From the NCBI GenBank assembly GCA_022605955.1, contig JAKCOZ010000015.1, positions 6,267,287-6,331,286 of the forward strand: 64,000 bases of DNA, written 5' to 3'. Within the stretch, counting starts at the first letter, position 1, and each line of letters begins with the position of its first letter. The notes beneath the pieces are model-generated. The model saw only the letters and a list, made by a program, of their open reading frames with translations, was not told where the DNA came from and ran no database searches. This DNA is from Rallus limicola. Its lineage: Eukaryota; Chordata; Aves; Gruiformes; Rallidae. Shown here one piece after another: positions 43,398 to 52,458 of this stretch. The position numbers and the translations under genes were made by a program.

Positions 43398-44201
43398 ATT
43401 TGCTGGAGCAGAAAGGAAATACTTTACTAACAAGTTACAGAAGTATCTACGATGGTGAATGATACATGCGGCTTGATCCCTGAATTTCTTGATAAACATT
43501 TATTTTCAATGCAGAAAGGAAGTTTAAATCCAAGGGAAGCAAAATAAATATTTTAAAATGTTTTCATAATGGACTTTTTTCTGTACATTGCTGCAGCTTC
43601 TAGGGTCATCAGAGAACCGGGTATCAGCTTCTTGCCCAGGTTTGGTTGAGGAGTTAACCCCTGTAGGCAGGTCCATGTGGGAGAGAGCCCCACAGCAGCT
43701 GCTAGAAGAGATGAGAGGAAAGTGGGAGCTGATGTAAAGGCAGGCTGATGTGCGGCATGTAACTTAGGGTCGGAGTTGGCTGGAGCTATCCAGTGAAGGA
43801 ATGTTCAGGAAAAGAGTTGGTGATCCCTGGAGATGTCTTGCCATGGGCACAGGAACACGTTGGTGTATGCACCAAGATTTGAAGCTGGAATCACAGACTG
43901 AAGTGGTAGATGTGTGCTTTGAATGGAGTTCATGTGGTTGGCAGGACTCTGGCAGCCATAAGTAACACAGGGGACTAAAGGTGTACGGAGATGAGGCTTT
44001 AACAAGGACTGTGAGGCATGCAGGGCTACATTAAAAACAGGTATGTGGTATTGTTTGACATAGTAGCAATGTGCAGCTCATAGACAGACAGACAATAGCT
44101 TGGAGGGTTGCGTAGTGAAGAGAAGAGGAGAAAAAAGGGCTAGAGCATGTGTATGGTGGAGCCAGGCTGGGAGAGTTGGGGTGGTTCAGCTTGGAGAAGA
44201 A
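43398..44201 (+). repeat. Diverged older copy of array spacer sequence, ending in a CR1 stub
   Basis: Two blocks of this left flank align by eye to the spacer of the downstream array. Bases 43398-43580 (with 'gatggtgaatg', 'ccctgaatttcttg', 'gggaagcaaaataaatatttt') match 46941-47120. Bases 44080-44200 ('gggttgcg', 'ggagccaggctgggagag', 'ttcagcttggagaaga') match 46335-46430, where the sequence is the start of a CR1 piece. The blocks are in the opposite order to that within the unit, as expected if an older, circularly permuted tandem repeat preceded the present array. About 500 bp between them contains nothing I can identify. Similarity is clearly below that between array units. Confidence 0.6.
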
Positions 44202-44350
44202 TACCCCCAGACGCCTGTGCAGGGGCTTCAGGGCCGCTGGGGTGAGCACTGCAGGTAAGGACAGCACGTCCTGCATGACACCCCGTATCACTCAACTGTG
44301 GACTGTGGGTGCTGTTGTCACAGAGGGGTGTCCCGAGAGCTGGTCTCCAG

Positions 44351-44355
44351 CCAAT
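44351..44355 (+). promoter_or_regulatory. CCAAT box, RING gene 1 promoter
   Basis: CCAAT in the context 'ctccagccaatggaaggcg', roughly 270 bp upstream of the putative first-exon donor. The region to 44560 is GC-rich and has no TATAAA at a sensible distance, as in a CCAAT/GC-type promoter. The motif is conserved in all three copies, but so is all surrounding DNA, so conservation adds no support. The transcription start is not determined. Confidence 0.4.
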
Positions 44356-44620
44356 GGAAGGCGCCGTTACATAGTGATGGAATGTGTTGGAGGGTAACCA
44401 GGCAGCGAAGCCTCCTCATGCGGCCAGTTCGCATCTGACCTCCGTGCAAGCAGGTTGTGCGGTGGGAGAGCAGAGCGAGCCCTTTGGTGCTGGTGCCACA
44501 CGCAGGGAGCTGTTTGGTGCAGCTCTCTGTGCCTGAGCCCAGAGCCCTGAGAGGACTTTCCTCAGCCCTGCCCGGTTTGGGTGCCTGGGGCACACCGGAG
44601 ATCCACTCCCAACAGCAGAG

Positions 44621-44962
44621 GTGAGCTGGGAGGGGACAGCTCCCTCTGGGGAGCCGGGAGGGTTTCCTTCTTGAGGCACCTGGGCATTTCTTCCACCCCT
44701 CCCAGAGCCAGCCAATGGCTGTGGCGCCTCTTTGCTGGCGCATCAGGTGCTGTTGTGCGGCTCAAGAGCCTTTTCCCCCAGCCCATCACAGGGTGGCCCT
44801 GGAGCTGGGCGACCCATCGGCTTGGGCAGCTGCTAGAAGGCCAGCTTATGCTGCCATGCCTTCACCATCTGTGCCCCCGTTACCGCTGCGGTGGGCTAGG
44901 AGCGAGCTGGAGAGCCCCCCATGCCAGGCAAGCTCCAGCGCGTTGCTCGTGTCTCTCGGCAG
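44621..44962 (+). other. Putative 5'-UTR intron of RING gene 1
   Basis: Donor 'agcagag|gtgagctggg' at 44621 and acceptor 'gtctctcggcag|gacatc' ending at 44962 give a 342-bp intron. It leaves a 22-nt leader before the ATG at 44985. The intron is a multiple of three, and its last 248 bases are open in the RING frame from an ATG at 44715. Retention would therefore extend the protein N-terminally by 90 residues. In copies 2 and 3 it is 345 bp, again a multiple of three. Inferred from splice consensus only. Confidence 0.55.
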
Positions 44963-44984
44963 GACATCATTCGCTGAAGGAGCC

Positions 44985-45539
44985 ATGACGGAGGCAGCAG
45001 CTAGACCGCAGTGCCCCATCTGCCTGCGTGTCATCAAAAAGCAGGCAGCATATGTGGGGTACTGCATGCACACCTTTTGTTTTGGGTGCATCCGGCGCTG
45101 GGCCAGCAGTAGAGACACCTGCCCAGTCTGCAGGCAGCACTTTGACATCGTGCTGCACGCCGTGCGAGCCGATGATGACTACGAGGAGTACCTCGTCGGC
45201 GTGCCCACCCAGCTGCGCAGCGTAAGGAGGTCCTCCAGGACCCGTAGCAGGTCTCCGCAGCACCGCTCCGGCACCACCAACAGCAGCCAGGCCACCGCAG
45301 GCACAAGTGGGCCTGTGAGGAGCAGAGGTGCGCGGAGGCAGCCTGCAGCCGTGGAGCCTTCCAGCACCACCACCCAGCAGGCTCCGGCTGCAGGCCGTTC
45401 CTCAGACCCAGCACCACCTTCCCGGGAGCCTGGTGTTGGCATGCGCGCAGGTGGGCCTGCATCTGCTCCTGCTCCGGACCAGCGCCATGGGACAGTGCAG
45501 CTGCGGCCCTTCAGCATCGTCCTCCATCGCCTCCAATAA
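44985..45539 (+). CDS. TOPORS-like RING-finger protein, copy 1 (184 aa)
   Basis: Predicted RING-type E3 ubiquitin ligase. A C3HC4 RING occupies residues 10-49, with zinc ligands C10, C13, C27, H29, C32, C35, C46 and C49. The block after the last cysteine pair (HFDIVLHAVRADDDYEEYL) resembles the segment that follows the RING in TOPORS, a nuclear E3 for ubiquitin and SUMO. Residues 78-95 are Arg/Ser-rich (RSSRTRSRSPQHR), suggesting nuclear localisation; the rest is low-complexity Pro/Ala/Ser/Gly ending RPFSIVLHRLQ. At 184 residues it keeps only the N-terminal part of TOPORS, which is about a thousand residues long. The start at 44985 is chosen because 'gagccATGacg' is a good Kozak context just after a probable splice acceptor. 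An in-frame ATG at 44715 would give 274 residues, but the extension is low-complexity and lies in the predicted intron. The stop overlaps AATAAA. Known: RING C3HC4 proteins are usually E3s. Inferred: activity, nuclear site and TOPORS ancestry. Confidence 0.85.
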   Translation: MTEAAARPQCPICLRVIKKQAAYVGYCMHTFCFGCIRRWASSRDTCPVCRQHFDIVLHAVRADDDYEEYLVGVPTQLRSVRRSSRTRSRSPQHRSGTTNSSQATAGTSGPVRSRGARRQPAAVEPSSTTTQQAPAAGRSSDPAPPSREPGVGMRAGGPASAPAPDQRHGTVQLRPFSIVLHRLQ

Positions 45540-45578
45540 ACCCCCTTGTTGGTTTCTAGTGCGTGTGCGTTTCGTGTG
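45535..45578 (+). terminator. Poly(A) signal overlapping the stop codon, RING gene 1
   Basis: AATAAA at 45535-45540 contains the TAA stop (45537-45539). A GT-rich stretch (ttgttggtttctagtgcgtg and on to 45578) follows at the usual distance of a downstream element, so cleavage is expected near 45555. The 3' UTR would be roughly 15-25 nt. Confidence 0.75.
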
Positions 45579-47930
45579 ACCAAATCAAGCCTTGGTGCAG
45601 GGAATGCTTTGCAGCCCCCAGGGGAAGATGGTGCCTCCCCCTCCTGTACTCCCTCCTTTTTCCCTTCCTTCTTTCTGCCCCTCCTCTCCCTTCCTCCCTG
45701 CCTTCATTCTGCCTGCAAAGGGGTACAGAGATAGTAGGGTGTCTCAACTTTGTCTCAGCGTGGTTGGGGAGGAGAGTGAAGGTGGCCGAGTCCCCTCAGA
45801 AGAGGGGCCCGCAAGGAGTGTGAGCGAACCGAACCAAACCGAACCAGAGTGTGGCAAAGAAGATGGGCAGGCCTGGCATGGTGCAGCACTCTGCGCAGCA
45901 GTTTGTGCTGGTAGCTTGCGCCTGCCTGATATCACCGTCCCAGGAGAACTAGGCCCAGCACCAGCCTCCACTTGGCAAAACGGCATTGCCAGAAGGCGCA
46001 GTGGTTAGGGGCAGCCTGGAGTGTTGTGGTGGGATTGCTGTAGGGTTTTTGGCTGGACCGGAGAGGAAAAAAGAAATACTTTACAATGTCTTTGCGAGGG
46101 AATTTCTTCTGTCTGTTAGTGCTGGGAACAGTTCCTGGGGGGAGTTCTTGAGCTGAAATGTTTTCTACCTTAGAGGAAGAAGGAATTGCTTTTTGAAATT
46201 GTTTGAGTGAAAGAGGTGACTGGGAAGGTTCTTTCCTATGCTGTTGAAGCTTGCCTTAGCTGAAGAGTGCGTGCATAGAGCAGTGATTGGTGGAAATCCC
46301 TGAGGATTCTCAGGGAGCTGCTTCTCTCAGTTACAGGGTTGCGTTGCGGAGAGCAGAGAGCTGAAGCACGTGTGCAGTGGAGCCAGGCTGCGAGAGTTGG
46401 GGTGATTCAGCTTGGAGAAGAGAAGGCTCTGGGGAGACCTCCAGGTCCCTTGGGGTCCCTCGAGGGTGTCTAGGGAAGCTGGAGAGGGACAGGTGCCAAG
46501 GGCAGGAAGAGTCATGCCCAGGGGACTGGCCTTCAGCTGCAGGAGGGAGGCTGGAGGGGAGATGTGAGGCAGAAATCTCTCCTGCCTGGCAGGGGAGGAG
46601 GCCCTAGCACAGCTAGCAGAGGGTGCACCTGTTGATGGCAGGGGGTGGTGCTGTGGGGGCTTTGTGGTGCCATCCCACCCACCCCAGCCTGGGATTCTGG
46701 GATAATGGAAGTGCTATCCAACTCAGTCTGACAGCGATACGGGTTTTCAGCTGAACCTGTGTGGGAGATGTGGTTTCTGAACTGTTTCCTGAGAGTTGGA
46801 GGTGGCCTTGAGGCTGCCATCATTGCTCCAGGAGAACTAGGCCCAGCTCTGGCCTCCACTGAGCAGAACAGTGTCACCAGATGGAGCAGCAGTTAGGTGT
46901 GGCCTCGAGTGTCGTGGTAGGATTGCTGTAGGGTTTTTGGCTGGAGCTGAGAGGAAAAACTTTACTCAGAAGTGACAATGGTGTCTAAGACGGTGAATGT
47001 TACACGCTGCTTGCTCCCTGCCTGCCTTGGTAAACCTTTAGTTTCAGTGCTGAAAGCTCATTTCAATTCAGGGGAGCAAAAGAAATATTTAAAAATCATT
47101 TTGTGAGGGGATTTCTTCTGTCCATTAGGCTGTCCTGACACTGCCATCACTGTCCCAAGGGAACTAGGCCCAGCTTCGGCCTCCACCTGGCAGAATTGTG
47201 TCAGTCAGCCGAACCTGTGTGTGAGATGTGGTTTCTGAACTGTTTCCTTGAGTTAGAGGTGGCCTTGAGGCTGCCTCTGTTACTTAGAGAGCTGGGCAAG
47301 GTATGGGCGCAGGGAGTTCTGTAAGGGGGAGGCAGTGTGCATGTGGACATCTGGGAGTGGTGGTGCTTCTTGTACTTTTCCGGGGCCTTTTCTGTCCCTT
47401 GGAAACAAGAGGGATTTCTTCCAGCTAACCCATGCCCCGGCCCTGCCTGTTGTATTTCTAGAATCTCTGCCCTTGATAGCAAAACGACTGGAAGGAGTTC
47501 TTGAGCTGATACGTTTCAATTAGCAAGTGCCTCTGGAAGAGGGACCTGGAGGGGACTTGATCCGCTCCCTCACCCTTGCCCTTTCTGCAGTCGGGATGAA
47601 TCCCTTTGCCTGTCCTTCGATGGGAGAAGCAGAAGCATTAGCCTCTAAGTTTTGAGCCCTTCGATGGTTTCCTTGCCTTCCAGTGTCATTGTCTTCAAAC
47701 CACCTGTCAAACACGTTCCAGTATGACCAAGGGAAGAGCAGTTTCCATGTCTGTAACGGATTTGTGCCCCTTCCAGGCAGATGTCTGGTACTTTGTGGAG
47801 ATCTCCCCCCTTGCTTTTGCCTGTCTGGATGCTTTGAGAGTGTGAAAACCAAGTGGGGGCTGGCATGAAATTCACACTGATGCCCAGTCCCAGACAAGGG
47901 GTGAGGGAACAGTGGTCAGTGGCGTTGCAG
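45541..47930 (+). other. Intergenic spacer of unit 1 with internal sub-repeats
   Basis: GC-rich spacer without a credible gene. A pyrimidine-rich block (about 45640-45715) is followed by a short GAACC-type simple repeat (45825-45846), then by related modules: 45930-46130, 46810-47120 and 47130-47280. Each carries 'gaactaggcccagc' and 'cctccac'; the first two also share 'gctgtagggtttttggctgg'. A CR1 piece lies between the first two. The rest (47290-47930) was not recognised. Open frames on either strand are mutually overlapping and arise from GC-rich composition. Confidence 0.65.
46377..46705 (+). mobile_element. CR1-related fragment in unit 1 spacer
   Basis: The block 'ttcagcttggagaagagaag' followed by 'gctctggggagacctcc' is the hallmark of the CR1 3' region, and 'gggattctgggat' at the end resembles its tail. 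The middle is diverged. The fragment is also present in unit 2, so it inserted before amplification. A stub with the same beginning lies immediately left of unit 1. Confidence 0.65.
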
Positions 47931-48079
47931 TACCCCCAGACGCCCGTGCAGGGGCTTCAGGGCCGCTGGGGTGAGCACTGCAGGTGAGGACAGCGCGTCC
48001 TGCGTGACACCCCGTATCACTCAACTGTGGACTGTGGGTGCTGTTGTCACAGAGGGGTGTCCCGAGAGCTGGTCTCCAG

Positions 48080-48084
48080 CCAAT
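48080..48084 (+). promoter_or_regulatory. CCAAT box, RING gene 2 promoter
   Basis: Same CCAAT context as in copy 1, about 270 bp upstream of the first-exon donor. No TATA box is seen. Confidence 0.4.
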
Positions 48085-48349
48085 GGAAGGCGCCGTTACA
48101 TAGTGATGGAATGTGTTGGAGGGTAACCAGGCAGCGAAGCCTCCTCATGCGGCCAGTTCGCATCTGACCTCCGTGCAAGCAGGTTGTGCGGTGGGAGAGC
48201 AGAGCGAGCCCTTTGGTGCTGGTGCCACACGCAGGGAGCTGTTTGGTGCAGCTCTCTGTGCCTGAGCCCAGAGCCCTGAGAGGACTTTCCTCAGCCCTGC
48301 CCGGTTTGGGTGCCTGGGGCACACCGGAGATCCACTCCCAACAGCAGAG

Positions 48350-48694
48350 GTGAGCTGGGAGGGGACAGCTCCCTCTGGGGAGCCGGGAGGGTTTCCTTCT
48401 TGAGGCACCTGGGCATTTCTTCCACCCCTCCCAGAGCCAGCCAATGGCTGTGGCGCCTCTTCTTTGCTGGCGCATCAGGTGCTGTTGTGCGGCTCAAGAG
48501 CCTTTTCCCCCAGCCCATCACAGGGTGGCCCTGGAGCTGGGCGACCCATCGGCTTGGGCAGCTGCTAGAAGGCCAGCTTATGCTGCCATGCCTTCACCAT
48601 CTGTGCCCCCGTTACCGCTGCGGTGGGCTAGGAGCGAGCTGGAGCGCCCCCCATGCCAGGCAAGCTCCAGCGCGTTGCTCGTGTCTCTCGGCAG
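48350..48694 (+). other. Putative 5'-UTR intron of RING gene 2
   Basis: Same GTGAGC donor and 'ctctcggcag' acceptor as copy 1. Length is 345 bp owing to a TCT insertion. The upstream in-frame ATG is at 48444 and the frame through the intron remains open, adding 91 residues if the intron is retained. Confidence 0.55.
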
Positions 48695-48716
48695 GACATC
48701 ATTCGCTGAAGGAGCC

Positions 48717-49271
48717 ATGACGGAGGCAGCAGCTAGACCGCAGTGCCCCATCTGCCTGCGTGTCATCAAAAAGCAGGCAGCATATGTGGGGTACTGCATG
48801 CACACCTTTTGTTTTGGGTGCATCCGGCGCTGGGCCAGCAGTAGAGACACCTGCCCAGTCTGCAGGCAGCACTTTGACATCGTGCTGCACGCCGTGCGAG
48901 CCGATGATGACTACGAGGAGTACCTCGTCGGCGTGCCCACCCAGCTGCGCAGCGTAAGGAGGTCCTCCAGGACCCGTAGCAGGTCTCCGCAGCACCGCTC
49001 CGGCACCACCAACAGCAGCCAGGCCACCGCAGGCACAAGTGGGCCTGTGAGGAGCAGAGGTGCGCGGAGGCAGCCTGCAGCCGTGGAGCCTTCCAGCACC
49101 ACCACCCAGCAGGCTCCGGCTGCAGGCCGTTCCTCAGACCCAGCACCACCTTCCCGGGAGCCTGGTGTTGGCATGCGCGCAGGTGGGCCTGCATCTGCTC
49201 CTGCTCCGGACCAGCGCCATGGGACAGTGCAGCTGCGGCCCTTCAGCATCGTCCTCCATCGCCTCCAATAA
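48717..49271 (+). CDS. TOPORS-like RING-finger protein, copy 2 (184 aa)
   Basis: The protein is identical at every residue to that of copy 1: C3HC4 RING at residues 10-49, TOPORS-like segment after it, Arg/Ser-rich stretch at 78-95 and a Pro/Ala/Ser-rich tail. The gene is intact, with the same Kozak context, the same probable leader intron and the same stop-in-AATAAA arrangement. The longer open frame from 48444 encodes 275 residues and differs from copy 1 only in the extension (one extra Leu from a TCT insertion, and one Ser to Arg change). Copy 2 is the only gene flanked by complete units on both sides. Functional assignment carries the same limits as copy 1. Confidence 0.85.
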   Translation: MTEAAARPQCPICLRVIKKQAAYVGYCMHTFCFGCIRRWASSRDTCPVCRQHFDIVLHAVRADDDYEEYLVGVPTQLRSVRRSSRTRSRSPQHRSGTTNSSQATAGTSGPVRSRGARRQPAAVEPSSTTTQQAPAAGRSSDPAPPSREPGVGMRAGGPASAPAPDQRHGTVQLRPFSIVLHRLQ

Positions 49272-49310
49272 ACCCCCTTGTTGGTTTCTAGTGCGTGTGC
49301 GTTTCGTGTG
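49267..49310 (+). terminator. Poly(A) signal overlapping the stop codon, RING gene 2
   Basis: AATAAA at 49267-49272 encloses the TAA stop (49269-49271). A GT-rich downstream stretch follows as in copy 1. Confidence 0.75.
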
Positions 49311-51672
49311 ACCAAATCAAGCCTTGGTGCAGGGAATGCTTTGCAGCCCCCAGGGGAAGATGGTGCCTCCCCCTCCTGTACTCCCTCCTTTTTCCCTTCC
49401 TTCTTTCTGCCCCTCCTCTCCCTTCCTCCCTGCCTTCATTCTGCCTGCAAAGGGGTACAGAGATAGTAGGGTGTCTCAACATTGTCTCAGCGTGGTTGGG
49501 GAGGAGAGTGAAGGTGGCCGAGTCCCCTCAGAAGAGGGGCCCGCAAGGAGTGTGAGCGAACCGAACCAAACCGAACCAGAGTGTGGCAAAGAAGATGGGC
49601 AGGCCTGGCATGGTGCAGCACTCTGCGCAGCAGTTTGTGCTGGTAGCTTGCGCCTGCCTGATATCACCGTCCCAGGAGAACTAGGCCCAGCACCAGCCTC
49701 CACTTGGCAAAACGGCATTGCCAGAAGGCGCAGTGGTTAGGGGCAGCCTGGAGTGTTGTGGTGGGATTGCTGTAGGGTTTTTGGCTGGACCGGAGAGGAA
49801 AAAAGAAATACTTTACAATGTCTTTGCGAGGGAATTTCTTCTGTCTGTTAGTGCTGGGAACAGTTCCTGGGGGGAGTTCTTGAGCTGAAATGTTGTTTTC
49901 TACCTTAGAGGAAGAAGGAATTGCTTTTTGAAAGAGGAAATTGTTTGAGTGAAAGAGGTGACTGGGAAGGTTCTTTCCTATGCTGTCGAAGCTTGCCTTA
50001 GCTGAAGAGTGCGTGCATAGAGCAGTGATTGGTAGAAATCCCTGAGGATTCTCAGGGAGCTGCTTCTCTCAGTTACAGGGTTGCGTTGCGGAGAGCAGAG
50101 AGCTGAAGCACGTGTGCAGTGGAGCCAGGCTGCGAGAGTTGGGGTGATTCAGCTTGGAGAAGAGAAGGCTCTGGGGAGACCTCCAGGTCCCTTGGGGTCC
50201 CTCGAGGGTGTCTAGGGAAGCTGGAGAGGGACAGGTGCCAAGGGCAGGAAGAGTCATGCCCAGGGGACTGGCCTTCAGCTGCAGGAGGGAGGCTGGAGGG
50301 GAGATGTGAGGCAGAAATCTCTCCTGCCTGGCAGGGGAGGAGGCCCTAGCACAGCTAGCAGAGGGTGCACCTGTTGATGGCAGGGGGTGGTGCTGTGGGG
50401 GCTTTGTGGTGCCATCCCACCCACCCCAGCCTGGGATTCTGGGATAATGGAAGTGCTATCCAACTCAGTCTGACAGCGATACGGGTTTTCAGCTGAACCT
50501 GTGTGGGAGATGTGGTTTCTGAACTGTTTCCTGAGAGTTGGAGGTGGCCTTGAGGCTGCCATCATTGCTCCAGGAGAACTAGGCCCAGCTCTGGCCTCCA
50601 CTGAGCAGAACAGTGTCACCAGATGGAGCAGCAGTTAGGTGTGGCCTCGAGTGTCGTGGTAGGATTGCTGTAGGGTTTTTGGCTGGAGCTGAGAGGAAAA
50701 ACTTTACTCAGAAGTGACAATGGTGTCTAAGACGGTGAATGTTACACGCTGCTTGCTCCCTGCCTGCCTTGGTAAACCTTTAGTTTCGGTGCTGAAAGCT
50801 CATTTCAACTCAGGGGAGCAAAAGAAATATTTAAAAATCATTTTGTGAGGGGATTTCTTCTGTCCATTAGGCTGTCTTGACACTGCCATCACTGTCCCAA
50901 GGGAACTAGGCCCAGCTTCGGCCTCCACCTGGCAGAATTGTGTCAGTCAGCCGAACCTGTGTGTGAGATGTGGTTTCTGAACTGTTTCCTTGAGTTAGAG
51001 GTGGCCTTGAGGCTGCCTCTGTTACTTAGAGAGCTGGGCAAGGTATGGGCGCAGGGAGTTCTGTAAGGGGGAGGCAGTGTGCATGTGGACATCTGGGAGT
51101 GGTGGTGCTTCTTGTACTTTTCCGGGGCCTTTTCTGTCCCTTGGAAACAAGAGGGATTTCTTCCAGCTAACCCATGCCCCAGCCCTGCCTGTTGTATTTC
51201 TAGAATCTCTGCCCTTGATAGCAAAACGACTGGAAGGAGTTCTTGAGCTGATACGTTTCAATTAGCAAGTGCCTCTGGAAGAGGGACCTGGAGGGGACTT
51301 GATCCGCTCCCTCACCCTTGCCCTTTCTGCAGTCGGGATGAATCCCATTGCCTGTCCTTCGATGGGAGAAGCAGAAGCATTAGCCTCTAAGTTTTGAGCC
51401 CTTCGATGGTTTCCTTGCCTTCCAGTGTCATTGTCTTCAAACCACCTGTCAAACACGTTCCAGTATGACCAAGGGAAGAGCAGTTTCCATGTCTGTAACG
51501 GATTTGTGCCCCTTCCAGGCAGATGTCTGGTACTTTGTGGAGATCTCCCCCCTTGCTTTTGCCTGTCTGGATGCTTTGAGAGTGTGAAAACCAAGTGGGG
51601 GCTGGCATGAAATTCACACTGATGCCCAGTCCCAGACAAGGGGTGAGGGAACAGTGGTCAGTGGCGTTGCAG
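49273..51672 (+). other. Intergenic spacer of unit 2 with internal sub-repeats
   Basis: Same content as the first spacer: pyrimidine-rich block, GAACC-type simple repeat, and the related modules at about 49662-49862, 50552-50862 and 50872-51022. It differs by 10 bp of insertions near 49895 and 49935 and by a few substitutions. No gene is seen. Confidence 0.65.
50119..50447 (+). mobile_element. CR1-related fragment in unit 2 spacer
   Basis: Duplicate of the fragment at 46377-46705, carried along by the tandem amplification rather than independently inserted. Confidence 0.65.
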
Positions 51673-51821
51673 TACCCCCAGACGCCCGTGCAGGGGCTTC
51701 AGGGCCGCTGGGGTGAGCACTGCAGGTGAGGACAGCGCGTCCTGCGTGACACCCCGTATCACTCAACTGTGGACTGTGGGTGCTGTTGTCACAGAGGGGT
51801 GTCCCGAGAGCTGGTCTCCAG

Positions 51822-51826
51822 CCAAT
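51822..51826 (+). promoter_or_regulatory. CCAAT box, RING gene 3 promoter
   Basis: Same CCAAT context and spacing as in copies 1 and 2. No TATA box is seen. Confidence 0.4.
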
Positions 51827-52091
51827 GGAAGGCGCCGTTACATAGTGATGGAATGTGTTGGAGGGTAACCAGGCAGCGAAGCCTCCTCATGCGGCCAGTT
51901 CGCATCTGACCTCCGTGCAAGCAGGTTGTGCGGTGGGAGAGCAGAGCGAGCCCTTTGGTGCTGGTGCCACACGCAGGGAGCTGTTTGGTGCAGCTCTCTG
52001 TGCCTGAGCCCAGAGCCCTGAGAGGACTTTCCTCAGCCCTGCCCGGTTTGGGTGCCTGGGGCACACCGGAGATCCACTCCCAACAGCAGAG

Positions 52092-52436
52092 GTGAGCTGG
52101 GAGGGGACAGCTCCCTCTGGGGAGCCGGGAGGGTTTCCTTCTTGAGGCACCTGGGCATTTCTTCCACCCCTCCCAGAGCCAGCCAATGGCTGTGGCGCCT
52201 CTTCTTTGCTGGCGCATCAGGTGCTGTTGTGCGGCTCAAGAGCCTTTTCCCCCAGCCCATCACAGGGTGGCCCTGGAGCTGGGCGACCCATCGGCTTGGG
52301 CAGCTGCTAGAAGGCCAGCTTATGCTGCCATGCCTTCACCATCTGTGCCCCCGTTACCGCTGCGGTGGGCTAGGAGCGAGCTGGAGCGCCCCCCATGCCA
52401 GGCAAGCTCCAGCGCGTTGCTCGTGTCTCTCGGCAG
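52092..52436 (+). other. Putative 5'-UTR intron of RING gene 3
   Basis: Donor GTGAGC at 52092 and acceptor ending at 52436, 345 bp, as in copy 2. The in-frame ATG inside the intron is at 52186. Confidence 0.55.
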
Positions 52437-52458
52437 GACATCATTCGCTGAAGGAGCC

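Larger units (their letters stand above)
44202..47930 (+). repeat. Tandem array unit 1 (3729 bp)
   Basis: First complete unit of a head-to-tail array. It begins at 'tacccccagacgcctgtg', directly after a CR1 stub, and contains promoter, RING gene 1 and a 2.4-kb spacer. Compared with unit 2 it is 13 bp shorter, and three indels account for this exactly: 3 bp in the 5'-UTR intron, 3 bp near 46165 and 7 bp near 46195. Only scattered substitutions were seen otherwise. Confidence 0.95.
47931..51672 (+). repeat. Tandem array unit 2 (3742 bp)
   Basis: Second complete unit, head-to-tail with unit 1 and directly adjoining it: it begins 'tacccccagacgcccgtg' with no intervening sequence. It contains RING gene 2 and a full spacer. 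By eye it differs from unit 1 at three small indels and a handful of substitutions, and from unit 3 (over the shared 1.5 kb) at even fewer. Units 2 and 3 share the 3-bp intron insertion that unit 1 lacks, so 2 and 3 are the closer pair. Confidence 0.95.

Noticed and set aside
44318..44743. Antisense 141-residue open frame, repeated in units 2 and 3
   Set aside because: It recurs only because the DNA is duplicated. It lies opposite the promoter and first exon, has Pro/Arg/Ser-rich GC-driven composition and no domain.
45034..45462. Antisense open frame (142 aa) opposite the RING CDS, in three copies
   Set aside because: It is a mirror frame of the RING gene in GC-rich sequence and has no recognisable family.
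45592..46008. 138-residue + strand frame after the RING gene
   Set aside because: It starts beyond the poly(A) signal, translates a pyrimidine tract and a simple repeat, and has no domain.
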